DNA of 64,000 nucleotides from Kitasatospora sp. NA04385 (GCF_013364235.1 NZ_CP054919.1:3880701-3944700), one strand, 5' to 3'. Numbered from the stretch's first letter, positions 42,267-50,445 are shown. Translations and numbers: made by a program. The notes: generated by a model from the sequence alone, not told the origin.

Positions 42267-43183
42267 ACCGGCTCCCCGGAGCGGCAGGAGTACGGGGAGC
42301 AGCCGTCCTCGGGCCCGAACTCTTCGCGGTCGAAGGCGATGCGCTCCTGCGTGCCGAGGCGTTCGCGGCGGGTGCGGTGGTCGATGGGCGCCTCGGAGAG
42401 CGGGACGCGGGAGCGGTGCAGGTACGCCTGGCCAAGCAGCGGTCGGCCGTCGGCGGTCGCCCGCGCGTTGCCCGTGCGGATCGCGGCGTCGAACTCGACG
42501 ACGTCGGCCCACTCCTCGGGGTCTCCGTCGCGGATCGCCCTCCATTGGGCGTTGCCGTGGAACGGGCAGCCCAGGCAGCTGGACTTCGGGGTGCTCTCCA
42601 GCCCGTGTTCGGCGAGCAGGGCCAGGCAGTCGCCGCGCGAGAGGCCCAGCTCGATCAGCGGGAAGCGGTTGCGGGTGTAGCGGACGTCGGCGTCCTTGGC
42701 CCGGTGGAACTCGTCCGTCGAGATGCCGATCCACTGCTCAGCGAAGACCGCCGACGGGATGCGGGCCGGGTAGGGGTATCCGAGGAGCGCCCTGACCTGC
42801 TGCTTTATTGGTTTGATCTTATATTCGCCCGTACACTGACGACGTGTCATACCGGGGCTGCCGTCCTGGTTGAGGACGTAGAGCGGCATGCTGGCGAAGC
42901 GGTGGCCGGGGTCGAGGGCGTCCGACCTGATGTTGCCGGAGGCGACCCGCAGGATGGGTATGCCGGCCGGGGCGGCGATCTCGCGCTCGATGCGGTCGAG
43001 GTGCTCGTAGACGCGCTTCGGCTCCCAGCCGGTGTCGGCGAAGATCGCGGCATCCAACTTGGGCAGTTCTCCGAGGGCGGAGAGCAGCAGCAGGGTGGTC
43101 GACTGCACGCCGGCACCTAGAGAAAGCGTGCGCACGGTCGGCACCGCGGGGGCCGTGCCGGAGGGGGCGGGGGTGGGGTTCAC
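42263..43183 (-). CDS. PAPS-reductase-like PP-loop protein
   Basis: 306 residues of the adenine nucleotide alpha-hydrolase fold. The PP-loop is VRTLSLGAGVQSTTLLLLSA, followed by AAIFADTGWEPKRVYEHLDR. A cysteine set occurs in MTRRQCTGEYKIKPIKQQ and later in SSCLGCPFHGNAQWRAIRDG, a C-x2-C that could hold a metal or Fe-S cluster. Such plasmid and phage proteins are related to PAPS reductase and to sulphur-transfer enzymes such as DndC, but the rest of a phosphorothioation set is absent. GTG at 43183 overlaps the coupling-protein stop. A nucleic-acid modification role is possible but unproven. Confidence 0.8.
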   Translation of the reverse strand: MNPTPAPSGTAPAVPTVRTLSLGAGVQSTTLLLLSALGELPKLDAAIFADTGWEPKRVYEHLDRIEREIAAPAGIPILRVASGNIRSDALDPGHRFASMPLYVLNQDGSPGMTRRQCTGEYKIKPIKQQVRALLGYPYPARIPSAVFAEQWIGISTDEFHRAKDADVRYTRNRFPLIELGLSRGDCLALLAEHGLESTPKSSCLGCPFHGNAQWRAIRDGDPEEWADVVEFDAAIRTGNARATADGRPLLGQAYLHRSRVPLSEAPIDHRTRRERLGTQERIAFDREEFGPEDGCSPYSCRSGEPV

Positions 43184-44946
43184 GCGGCGGCCCCTGCCTT
43201 GGCGAGGGCCCGTGCGGTGATCGCTGCGGTCTGCGCGGCGGACGCCTTGCCGATCCCCGCGGCGCCGGGCTCCTTGTACCAAGGCCGCAGTTGGAGCAGG
43301 GCGGGCTTGATACCGGTGGCCAGCAGCAGGGCCTTGCCCTTGGGCAGGGCGCGGATCTGGTCGGGCGGCAGGATCCGCTCCTGCCGCATCGAGGTGGAGG
43401 TGGAGCGGCCCGACTCCGAGGTGGAGTGGGAGACGCTCTCGACGTCGTGCTCGCCCACCAGGCGGCTGAGCTTGTCGGCGAAGTCGGCGTCGTCGATGCC
43501 GCTGCCCAGGACCTTGATCGTGGCGGCGGACCACATGGCGTCCATGCCCGCCTCGCCCCAGCACTTCTGGCCCTGCCGGTAGGACTGCAGGATCGTGATC
43601 GGGATGACCCCGCGCGAACCCAAGTGCGAATACAGATCCGGGAGATCCTGGATCTTGCACACGTTGGCGGCCTCGTCGAGGATGGCCAGCAACGGCGGGT
43701 CGAGCCGGCCGCCGTCGCGCTCGGCCTGGACGACGGCGGAGCGCATCACGGAGTCGGCCGCCGCGGCGATCAGCGCCGACGCCGAGCCGCCGCCGTCCTT
43801 GGACAGCAGGAACAGGGTGTCGCGACTGGAGGCGAAGGCCGACGGCTTGAACTCCGGCAGGGTGTCGGACGGGGTGACCCAGACGGCGATGCCGGGGTCC
43901 AGCAGGCAGGCCGCGTACTGACGGGCCGTCTCGTAGATGCCGTCGCGCGTTTCGACGGCGCCGGAGACGGTGCCCTGCAGCTGGGCGGCGATGGCGGTGA
44001 GCCCGTTCGCCTTGAGGAGGTCGATCGGGGTGCGGTCGGAGGGCTGGGCGAGCCACCCGAGGACGTCGGTGATCGGCCTGCCGTCGGCGCCCGCCGCGAG
44101 GAACAGCGCCGTGAGGGTGTTGGCGGCGGCGGTGGACCAGAAGTCGGTGGCGTTGGAGGCGTCGACGCTCGCGGTGACGAAGTGCCCGGCCAGACGGCGG
44201 GCGCCGGGCAGGTCGCGGGCGTCGTGCAGCGGATCCCACCACATGGCCTGCTCGGTGTGGGCGATCTGCTGCGGGTCCATCGTCCACACGCGGCCGACGG
44301 CAGAGCGGGCATCGACGGTCGCGGTGAACGCGTCGCCCGCCGCCTTGTTGGAGGTCAGCAGGACCGGGCCGGGGGCGGACAGGATCGACGGCACCGCCAG
44401 GCTGGTCGTCTTGCCGCTTCGCGGCGCCATGATGGCCACGGCGACGTCCTCCCAGGACGCGCGGACCTCCGGGCCGCTCTCGCCCAGGGTGCCGAGCAGG
44501 ATGCCGGTGTCCTGGGGGCGGATGCTGCCGGGCTTCGCCGCGGCCAGGCTGGGGCGCAGGCTCTTGGCCTTCGCGGTGATCTCCTTGGGCAGCAGCACCG
44601 CGAGGTCGCGGCTGGTGGCGAGACCGGCGGACTTGGAGCGGCGGCGCAGCCACACCCGCAGGCCGAGGGCCGCGGCGGCGACGGCGAGGAGGCCGGGGGC
44701 GATCCGGGCGCCGAGCAGGAGCGCGACGGCGCCCAGGGCGGGCCAGGTCTGCTGCGGGTGCAGGGCAGCGGCGATCGGCTGGAACGGCGCCCAGCTGCCG
44801 CTCCCGGCAAGGGTGTTGGTGGTGTTGCCGCAGACCCAGGCGAGGGAGCCGTAGGCGATCAGCGCCGATCCGGCGCCGATCAGGGTGTAGAGGAGGGCGT
44901 CGGTGCCCGGGGACGGGGACGGTGAGGAAGGGGAGGAGGGGGGCAG
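43180..44946 (-). CDS. VirD4/TraG-type coupling ATPase
   Basis: 588-residue type IV coupling protein. Two N-terminal membrane regions (DALLYTLIGAGSALIAYGSL; LGAVALLLGARIAPGLLAVA) anchor it. The motor domain has Walker A AIMAPRSGKTTSLAVPSIL (about residues 174-180) and Walker B PLLAILDEAANVCK, plus VIPITILQSYRQGQKCWGEA, typical of the family. It would recruit the relaxase-DNA complex to the channel and pump DNA. I prefer CTG at 44946, with AAGGA six bases upstream. A TTG at 45051 gives a longer protein, but its first 35 codons run into the direct repeats at 44984-45087. Confidence 0.88.
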   Translation of the reverse strand: MPPSSPSSPSPSPGTDALLYTLIGAGSALIAYGSLAWVCGNTTNTLAGSGSWAPFQPIAAALHPQQTWPALGAVALLLGARIAPGLLAVAAAALGLRVWLRRRSKSAGLATSRDLAVLLPKEITAKAKSLRPSLAAAKPGSIRPQDTGILLGTLGESGPEVRASWEDVAVAIMAPRSGKTTSLAVPSILSAPGPVLLTSNKAAGDAFTATVDARSAVGRVWTMDPQQIAHTEQAMWWDPLHDARDLPGARRLAGHFVTASVDASNATDFWSTAAANTLTALFLAAGADGRPITDVLGWLAQPSDRTPIDLLKANGLTAIAAQLQGTVSGAVETRDGIYETARQYAACLLDPGIAVWVTPSDTLPEFKPSAFASSRDTLFLLSKDGGGSASALIAAAADSVMRSAVVQAERDGGRLDPPLLAILDEAANVCKIQDLPDLYSHLGSRGVIPITILQSYRQGQKCWGEAGMDAMWSAATIKVLGSGIDDADFADKLSRLVGEHDVESVSHSTSESGRSTSTSMRQERILPPDQIRALPKGKALLLATGIKPALLQLRPWYKEPGAAGIGKASAAQTAAITARALAKAGAAA

Positions 44947-44983
44947 TGGGGGTCCTTGCAGGGGAAGCCGGACCGCGGGAAGC

Positions 44984-45087
44984 AGCACGCGGTCGGCGCG
45001 GGGAAGCCGCAGCGCGCGCGAAGACAGCGCGGTCGGCGTGGGGAAGCTCAACTGCGGCTCGAAGCAGCGCAGTCGGCGGGAAGGGGT
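44984..45087. repeat. Three direct repeats spaced about 40 bases, ahead of the coupling-protein gene
   Basis: Related 20-24 base units start at 44984, 45024 and about 45064. The first two share CGCGGTCGGCG[C/T]GGGGAAGC; the third (GCGCAGTCGGCGGGAAGG) is degenerate. The spacing of about four helical turns puts the copies on one face of the DNA, as for cooperative protein binding. They lie between the coupling-protein ribosome site and the previous gene. Confidence 0.6.
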
Positions 45088-45114
45088 GCCGTCGCCCCGT
45101 CGGGTGGGGCGCGG

Positions 45115-45585
45115 TCAGCGTGCGGGCGGCTCGGCGATCCGCGGGTGCGGGGCGGCGGTGCGGGCGGCCTCGGCGGTGGCGGCCTGGTGGATGCGGGCGC
45201 CCGGTCCGGCCGCCTGGGCGGCGGGCGAGAAGGCGCGGGCGGCCGAGTACCGCCGCCGGGTTTCGGCGGCGTCGAGGTGTCCGAGCCGGTCGGCGACGGC
45301 GGCCACCCGGTAGGCGCCGAGGGCGAGTTCGGCACCTTCGCGATAGAGCGGCTCGTGGACGGCCGGGTCGCTCCAGGCGTCGGCGGCGTAGGCGCCGAGG
45401 CGGGTGAGGAGCGCGGCGAGCGCCTGGACGGGGCCGGGCGGCAGGAACAGCCCGTGGAGAAGTTCGGCGGCCTCGTCGGGGTTCATCGCCTCGACGTATT
45501 CGCCCAGCTCGGCGATGGCGTGGGACATCCGGGCGGTGGCGTCGTGGGCACGGTTGGCGGGTGGGCGGGCGTGGGGTTGGGGCAG
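45115..45585 (-). CDS. Small helical accessory protein (apparent CTG start)
   Basis: 156 residues. An in-frame TGA at 45601-45603 is followed by ACG AAA GGC ACC CTC and then CTG at 45585, with AAAGG seven bases upstream. The frame is coding-like from there (RPPANRAHDATARMSHAIAE), whereas ATG at 45528 has no ribosome site. Later segments are GEYVEAMNPDEAAELLHGLF and ALGAYRVAAVADRLGHLDAA. The tail ARIHQAATAEAART ends IAEPPAR. No family recognised. Confidence 0.63.
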   Translation of the reverse strand: MPQPHARPPANRAHDATARMSHAIAELGEYVEAMNPDEAAELLHGLFLPPGPVQALAALLTRLGAYAADAWSDPAVHEPLYREGAELALGAYRVAAVADRLGHLDAAETRRRYSAARAFSPAAQAAGPGARIHQAATAEAARTAAPHPRIAEPPAR

Positions 45586-45600
45586 GAGGGTGCCTTTCGT

Positions 45601-46209
45601 TCAGCGGGATCGGCGTGCGGGCGGTGCGGGAGTCGGCTCTCGGGCCGGGGCGGGGGTGCTGCGGACCGGGCGGGTACCGGGGCCGAGCAGCGCCGCAGCG
45701 GCGAGGCGGCGGGATTCGACGTCGAGCAGCTGGCAGACGGCCATGGCGCGGGACAGGTCGCGCTCCAGTTGCGGGGGGCGGCCGTCCGGGCGGGCGAGGG
45801 GCGCGATGATCCGCACCTCGTGGCTGTCCACCCGCAGCGCGATCCAGCGGCAGGACGGCGCGTCGCCGCCGGGGGCGATGCCGGTGGCGGCCAGCACCCG
45901 GCGGATGGCCTCGGCCCAGCGGGCGTCGGTGAGCAGGGGCGAGTCGGGGTGGTCGCGCAGCGTGCAGTGCCACACGTCCCGCTCGCGCCCCGGACGGCGC
46001 TCGCGCTCGGGCCGCAGGCGGATGAGGTCGGCGTCCAGGTCGGCGGCGAGCGCGTCGAGTTCGGCGGTTTCCGGCCGGGGCAGCTCGACGACGGGGCGCC
46101 AGGCGGCGACGACCCGCACCCGCGGGTGGCCGGGGCGGTGGCAGGCCTGCTGCTGGGCGGATACCAGCAGGTCCCGGGTACTGGCGTAGCGGGTGATGCT
46201 CGGAATCAA
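45601..46209 (-). CDS. Relaxase-like protein lacking catalytic histidines
   Basis: 202 residues that parallel the relaxase at 11760. The start IPSITRYASTRDLL mirrors its NPNITRGSR. The block DVWHCTLRDHPDSPLLTDAR, AIRRVLAATGIAPGGDAPSC, RWIALRVDSHEVRIIAPLAR matches the relaxase block HVWHC...VVAATGIAPEGDPDGCRW...HAADHIHIAA in order. The metal-binding H-x3-H-x-H has become VDSHEVR, so nicking activity should be lost. It may bind oriT or the relaxosome without cutting, as a regulator. TTG at 46209 has only a weak ribosome site. The tail contains TRPVRSTPAPAREP and ends PARRSR. Confidence 0.7.
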   Translation of the reverse strand: MIPSITRYASTRDLLVSAQQQACHRPGHPRVRVVAAWRPVVELPRPETAELDALAADLDADLIRLRPERERRPGRERDVWHCTLRDHPDSPLLTDARWAEAIRRVLAATGIAPGGDAPSCRWIALRVDSHEVRIIAPLARPDGRPPQLERDLSRAMAVCQLLDVESRRLAAAALLGPGTRPVRSTPAPAREPTPAPPARRSR

Positions 46210-46225
46210 GGGAAGGAACGTTTCT

Positions 46226-47284
46226 TCATCGCCGCAGCCCCGGCCGGGCCTGCGCCGGTGCAGCCGGGGCTGCGGCCGACGCGGTGGCGGCCGTCGGGGC
46301 GGCTGTGGAACGGATGCCGGCGGGGCGGGGGGCGGCGTCGCGCAGGCCGACGACCACGTCCGCGAGGTCGGCGCCCGCGTCGTACACGTCCTGGCTGGTG
46401 CGGCCGAGGTCGAGCTGTAGGTGGGCGGTCCCCTCCCGGGCACCGCTCCAGCGCGCCGCGGCGCCGAAGAAGTCCGACAGCGCTTCGAGGTGCTGCTCCG
46501 CCTGCTCGACGAGGCGGGCCGCCTCGGCGGGGTCGGCCGTCTCGTCGAGCCGGGCGGTAAGCCGGCGCACCGCAGTGGCGGGGTCGGGTTCCGTGCTCGC
46601 CGCCTGGAGGGAGCTGCTCCCGTTCGCGCGCTCCGCAGCGGGGGCGGCTTCGGCGCGGACGGGCGGTGGGGACGCTCCGGTCCCGATGGAAGTGGAGCGG
46701 ACGGTGGCGGCCTGGCGGCGGTCCGCGGTGGCCGCGGGGCGGGGAAGGTAGCTGACGGCGTCGGCGGAGGCGGCGAGGTCGGCCATGCTCCGGCTGCCGG
46801 TGTGGAAGAAGTCGGCCAGGCCGCCGTCGGGGCCCTCGCCCGCGGTGCGGCGGACGTGGTCGCCTGCCCGCTGGAGCACATCGGCCATCGCGTAGATGGG
46901 GCCGTGCGGGCCGCTGACCAGCTGGGCGGCGGCGTCGGAGAGGTCGTGGACGCTGTCCATCTCCTCCAGCAGGCCCAGCAGTTGGTCGATGCTGCGGGAC
47001 ATGGAGTCGAGGGCCTCCATCGTCCGCTCGTCGAGGTCGGAGACCCGCAACTCCGCATCGAGGTCGACCCGGTAGCCGGCGGCGGCCAGCCGCTCAGCGG
47101 CCCGGGTGGCCAGGGCGCGCCAGATGAGCGGTCCCTCCTGCGTCTGCAGGTGCACCGGGGCGGCGGCCCTCCGCGGGGGGCGGAAGCCGAGGTTCGCGAT
47201 CAGGCGCAGGGCCCTCTCGTCGGCGCCGCGTACCTCCACCGGGCCGAAGGAGCCCGGCACGATGCTGATCTCGGGCGTGTTCAG
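46226..47284 (-). CDS. Helical accessory protein (apparent CTG start)
   Basis: 352 residues. The N-terminal domain NTPEISIVPGSFGPVEVRGA, DERALRLIANLGFRPPRRAA is followed by helical repeats (TMEALDSMSRSIDQLLGLLE; LVEQAEQHLEALSDFFGAAA). CTG at 47284 overlaps the upstream TGA as CTGA and has GGAG exactly six bases upstream. The first standard codon (GTG 47260) would drop NTPEISI. Two tail-like segments occur, QAATVRSTSIGTGASPPP in the middle and PAGIRSTAAPTAATASA at the end, finishing ARPGLRR. No known domain. Confidence 0.65.
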   Translation of the reverse strand: MNTPEISIVPGSFGPVEVRGADERALRLIANLGFRPPRRAAAPVHLQTQEGPLIWRALATRAAERLAAAGYRVDLDAELRVSDLDERTMEALDSMSRSIDQLLGLLEEMDSVHDLSDAAAQLVSGPHGPIYAMADVLQRAGDHVRRTAGEGPDGGLADFFHTGSRSMADLAASADAVSYLPRPAATADRRQAATVRSTSIGTGASPPPVRAEAAPAAERANGSSSLQAASTEPDPATAVRRLTARLDETADPAEAARLVEQAEQHLEALSDFFGAAARWSGAREGTAHLQLDLGRTSQDVYDAGADLADVVVGLRDAAPRPAGIRSTAAPTAATASAAAPAAPAQARPGLRR

Positions 47285-47766
47285 CGCATGCTCCGGGCGA
47301 CGGAGCCCGTGTTGGCGGCCAGTTCGATGCCGGTGGCCGTGGCCGGGGACGGCGTCGCTGTCGCGGAGGCGGAGGCGGAGGCGAGTGCGGCGGCGCGGCG
47401 GCGCTCGATGCGGGTGGCCGGCGCGGGCGTCGGGGAGGCGTTGGCGTGCCCGAGCAGTCGCATCGCCGCGGCCTCCACCTGCGTGCGCAGGCGGACGGCA
47501 TTCAGGGCCGCGGCGCTCAGCTGCTCCGACAGCACGAAGTCGGCGGGAGTCCCGCCGCTGACTGCGGCGCTCTCCGCGGCCAGGCGCAGCGCCTCCTCGA
47601 TCTCGAACAGCGCGGTCTCGATGGCGGTGAGGGCGAGGGCGCCGGCGGCGGGGGTGGGATTGTCGTGCAGGGCGTCGCCGAGGCGGCGAATCGCCTGAGC
47701 CGCGATCCGGCCGGTCTCGGCGGTGTCGGACTGGTCGTGGGCGAGAGCTGTGGTCAGGGGTGGCAA
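47281..47766 (-). CDS. Small helical accessory protein
   Basis: 161 residues, helical: TAETGRIAAQAIRRLGDALH, TAIETALFEIEEALRLAAES, LNAVRLRTQVEAAAMRLLGH. The tail RRRAAALASASASATATPSP ends SVARSMR. TTG at 47766 has AGGAG 11 bases upstream. Its stop forms the CTGA overlap with the next gene. No domain recognised; it shares size and composition with the helical group at 35-38 kb. Confidence 0.66.
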   Translation of the reverse strand: MPPLTTALAHDQSDTAETGRIAAQAIRRLGDALHDNPTPAAGALALTAIETALFEIEEALRLAAESAAVSGGTPADFVLSEQLSAAALNAVRLRTQVEAAAMRLLGHANASPTPAPATRIERRRAAALASASASATATPSPATATGIELAANTGSVARSMR

Positions 47767-47788
47767 GGGGTGCGGGTCTCCTGGCTGG

Positions 47789-48286
47789 TCAGTGGTGGGG
47801 GTTTTCGGTGGAGCGGTCGGCGTCGGTGGCGGCCGCCAGCAGCTCCGGCAGGTCGCCCGGTTCGGCGTCGCGCTGGTCGATCCACCAGCCGGCCCGGTCG
47901 ACGGCGCGCGCCTGGGCCTCGACTTCTTCCCAGGCGCTCTCGGTGAGGCTTCCCTCGGCGACCAGCACGCGGTAGGCGGCGGTCATCAGCTGGTGGCGCG
48001 AGCGCTCGCCCCAGGCCAGGGCGCGTTCGGGGCCGGACAGCGGCGGCATGCGGAACTGGTTGGCCCACCAGGTGGCGGCCTGCTGCTCCTCGGCGCGCCG
48101 GGTCTCCAGCCAGGCGGTGCGGCCGGCGTCGTCGTCCTCTCGCTGGGCGCGCCAGCAGTCGGTGCAGTCGCGCCCGGCGAGCCAGCGGGCGTAGCCGGCG
48201 CGCCGGTCGGCCGGGCGGGTGGAGAGGTCGTGGTCGGTGCTGTGCGAGCAGGCGTGCTCGACGGTCCAGATCTTCTTGACGGGCAA
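47789..48286 (-). CDS. Small protein with possible zinc site
   Basis: 165 residues. The N-terminus has VEHACSHSTDHDLSTRPADR and WLAGRDCTDCWRAQREDDDA, where C-x-H and C-x2-C pairs could bind zinc. The rest is helical with many Trp residues (RRAEEQQAATWWANQFRMPP, WEEVEAQARAVDRAGWWIDQ). It lacks the Arg-tipped tail, ending DRSTENPHH. TTG at 48286 has GGAG 11 bases upstream. A zinc-knuckle accessory protein is plausible; no family recognised. Confidence 0.66.
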   Translation of the reverse strand: MPVKKIWTVEHACSHSTDHDLSTRPADRRAGYARWLAGRDCTDCWRAQREDDDAGRTAWLETRRAEEQQAATWWANQFRMPPLSGPERALAWGERSRHQLMTAAYRVLVAEGSLTESAWEEVEAQARAVDRAGWWIDQRDAEPGDLPELLAAATDADRSTENPHH

Positions 48287-48304
48287 GGTGGGAGAATCTC
48301 CAGG

Positions 48305-49441
48305 TCAGCGGGTGTGGATGCTGTAGGCGACGCGCGGGTCCTCGGCGCGGCGCACGGCCTCGGCGGGCTGGGACGCGGTGACGCGGCCCAGGCGCACGCT
48401 GGTGGCGCGGGCGGCTCGGGCGCGGGCGCTCAGCGCGGGGGTGACGGCCGCTCGACCGGTGTGGGCGGCGGCGCGGGGGCGGGCCGGGGCGGCGGCGGTG
48501 ATCGCCTCCAGGTCCTGCCGGACGCCGCCGAGCGTGCTCTGGGCGTCGGCCAGGGTGGCGGCGACCGCGACGGGGTCGAGCGAGTCCGGGTCGTCGCGCA
48601 GCTGCTGGGACAGGGCGGCGAGGATCTCGCCGATCACGGTGAGCGTCTTCTGCCGGTTGGTCACCATGGCCGCGATCCGGGCGTCGGGGGCGCCTTCGGC
48701 GGCCGGGGCGGGGTGCAGCCGGGTGTGGAACGGGTCGGCCGCGGCGGTGCCGGCGGGCGGTGCGGACCGCTCGGACAGGGCGGTGTCCTTCGGTGGCACG
48801 GCGGGAGCGGGCCGGGTCAGGAACGGGTCGGCGGGCCCGGTGTGCGTGGGCGGCGCCGGTGCGGCCTCGGCGGCGCGGGACTCGTAGGCCAGGTCGGTGC
48901 TGACGTGGAGTCCGGCGGCTCGCAGGGCGGTGACGGCGTCGGTGGCGCGCCGGGTGCCGTCGTTGTCCGGGAGGTTCAGCGCGAACAGCTCCGGGTTGCC
49001 GGGGGTGCGGTAGAAGCCCTGCTGGGCGAGGAGCTGGGCGGCGTCATCACGGCCGGAGCGGTCGGCGGCGGTGATGCCGTGCTCGGGGTGCGTGCCGAGG
49101 ACGACGTCGGCCGCAGGCCCGGTGCCGGGGGTGACGATCCTGGGGTTGGGTCCGGCAGCGGCGGCGGCCGGGCTGGGGTAGCCCGGGTGCTCGGCGTAGT
49201 CGAAGACGGCGTCCGCGCTGACGGCGGCGCCGGTGGAGCGCAGGGCGGCGACGGCCTGCCGGGCGTGCAGGAAGACGCTGTCGGTGCGGGCGGTCAGGAC
49301 GAGGAGGTCGTCGGCGCCCGCCAGCGGGGTGAAGCCGTAGTCGGCCAGCAGGCGGCGGTGCTGGTAGGTCGCCTGGTCGATGCCGGTGACCGCGACGCCG
49401 TGCACCGGGTGCCGGACGAACTGGATGGTGGGGTCGGGGAT
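48305..49441 (-). CDS. Accessory protein related to the 49450 gene (apparent ATC start)
   Basis: 378 residues. Two or three units share a pattern with the neighbour at 49450: TIQFVRHPVHGVAVTGIDQA, GTHPEHGITAADRSGRDDAA, each followed by LLxxxGFxxxxG and a helix (ARQAVAALRSTGAAVSADAV; ATDAVTALRAAGLHVSTDLA). A long Pro/Ala linker and a helical end follow, with the tail ending VAYSIHTR. ATC at 49441 has GGAG five bases upstream and directly follows the previous stop (TAG, 49450). No other start with a ribosome site is available nearby. Function unknown. Confidence 0.63.
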   Translation of the reverse strand: MPDPTIQFVRHPVHGVAVTGIDQATYQHRRLLADYGFTPLAGADDLLVLTARTDSVFLHARQAVAALRSTGAAVSADAVFDYAEHPGYPSPAAAAAGPNPRIVTPGTGPAADVVLGTHPEHGITAADRSGRDDAAQLLAQQGFYRTPGNPELFALNLPDNDGTRRATDAVTALRAAGLHVSTDLAYESRAAEAAPAPPTHTGPADPFLTRPAPAVPPKDTALSERSAPPAGTAAADPFHTRLHPAPAAEGAPDARIAAMVTNRQKTLTVIGEILAALSQQLRDDPDSLDPVAVAATLADAQSTLGGVRQDLEAITAAAPARPRAAAHTGRAAVTPALSARARAARATSVRLGRVTASQPAEAVRRAEDPRVAYSIHTR

Positions 49442-49449
49442 GGAAGCTC

Positions 49450-50409
49450 CTAGAGAGAGGCGACGGGGGCGGCCTGCGGCAGGACGGCGGCGGACGCCGG
49501 GGCGGGGCTCTGCAGGATCGGTCCGCCGATCAGGGCGTGGGCGGCCGCGGCGGTGGATGCGGTGGCGGCGCTGGAGCGGGCCGAGCGGACCGCGGAGGTG
49601 TCCAGGACTGCGTCGAGGCCGGAGAGGTGGCGCTGCAGGTCGGCGATGCTGATGTGCAGGGCCTCGGTGGCGATGCGGGCCTCGTCGATCCGGCCGCCGA
49701 TCTGCTGGTCCTGGCCGACGGGCAGGCCGGAGGCCCAGTGGCCGATGTCGTCGAGCAGGCCGGACAGTTGCGACAGGGCGCCGGTGTCCTGGTCGCTGGC
49801 GGCGTCCAGCAGGTCGGCGATGTCGCGGCTGTCGGTCAGGCTTCGGATGTTGACCCGTTCGACGGCGAGGTCCTCGACCGCCTCGGCGAGCCGGTCGGCG
49901 GAGGCCGGCGGGGCGGCGAGCCCGCGGGTGGCGACCTGGACGCCCAGGTTCTGCAGGACCAGGCTCACGCGGGCGGCGGCCACCAACGTCTGGTGCTCGC
50001 CCAGGCCGGACGGCTGCAGGTAGATGTCCCGGCCGCTGTCGTGGGTGAACCCGAACTTCGCCAGGACCTGGGGCACCAGGGTCTCGGCGGCGTCGGTGGC
50101 GGTCGCCGCGACGATCCCCTCGACGGGGTGGCGGGCGAAGACGACGTCGGCGCCGTCCGGGACGAGGACGCGCTCCGGCTCCAGCGGACCGCTGAAGGTG
50201 TCCACCCGCAGTCCGCCGACGTTCAGGAAGAAGGCGGCGCGGGCGGCGCGAGCGACGGCGTCGGAGCCGGTGAAGAGGTAGGAGCCGTCGCCGGTCCGCA
50301 CCGCGTCCTGCTGTTCGAGGAGTCGGCGGGCGCTGTCGGGCAGGCGGGCCACGGTGCGGGCGGTGATCGCGCCGTCCGGGCCGGGGGCGAAGGAGATGTC
50401 TGCAGGCAT
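49450..50409 (-). CDS. Accessory protein with repeated alpha/beta units
   Basis: 319 residues. Three units of similar pattern are visible: ITARTVARLPDSARRLLEQQ, VVFARHPVEGIVAATATDAA, and GFTHDSGRDIYLQPSGLGEH with a helix ARVSLVLQNLGVQVATRGLA. These resemble the units of 48305-49441, so the two genes are probably old paralogues. The C-terminal part is helical and then Ala-rich, with GGPILQSPAPASAAVL. ATG at 50409 has only a weak ribosome site. No family recognised. Confidence 0.68.
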   Translation of the reverse strand: MPADISFAPGPDGAITARTVARLPDSARRLLEQQDAVRTGDGSYLFTGSDAVARAARAAFFLNVGGLRVDTFSGPLEPERVLVPDGADVVFARHPVEGIVAATATDAAETLVPQVLAKFGFTHDSGRDIYLQPSGLGEHQTLVAAARVSLVLQNLGVQVATRGLAAPPASADRLAEAVEDLAVERVNIRSLTDSRDIADLLDAASDQDTGALSQLSGLLDDIGHWASGLPVGQDQQIGGRIDEARIATEALHISIADLQRHLSGLDAVLDTSAVRSARSSAATASTAAAAHALIGGPILQSPAPASAAVLPQAAPVASL

Positions 50410-50445
50410 GGGGTCTCGCTGATCGAAGAGGGACGGGAAGCGGCG

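Noticed and set aside
42263..43183. DndC of a phosphorothioation (Dnd/Ssp) system
   Set aside because: No DndA, B, D or E partner is nearby and the PP-loop is LGAGVQSTT rather than SGGKDST, so only the wider PAPS-reductase-like family can be claimed.
42263..45973. A giant fused ORF joining the PAPS-like protein with upstream sequence
   Set aside because: The first 930 codons read the coupling-protein region in the wrong frame; the true start is the GTG at 43183.
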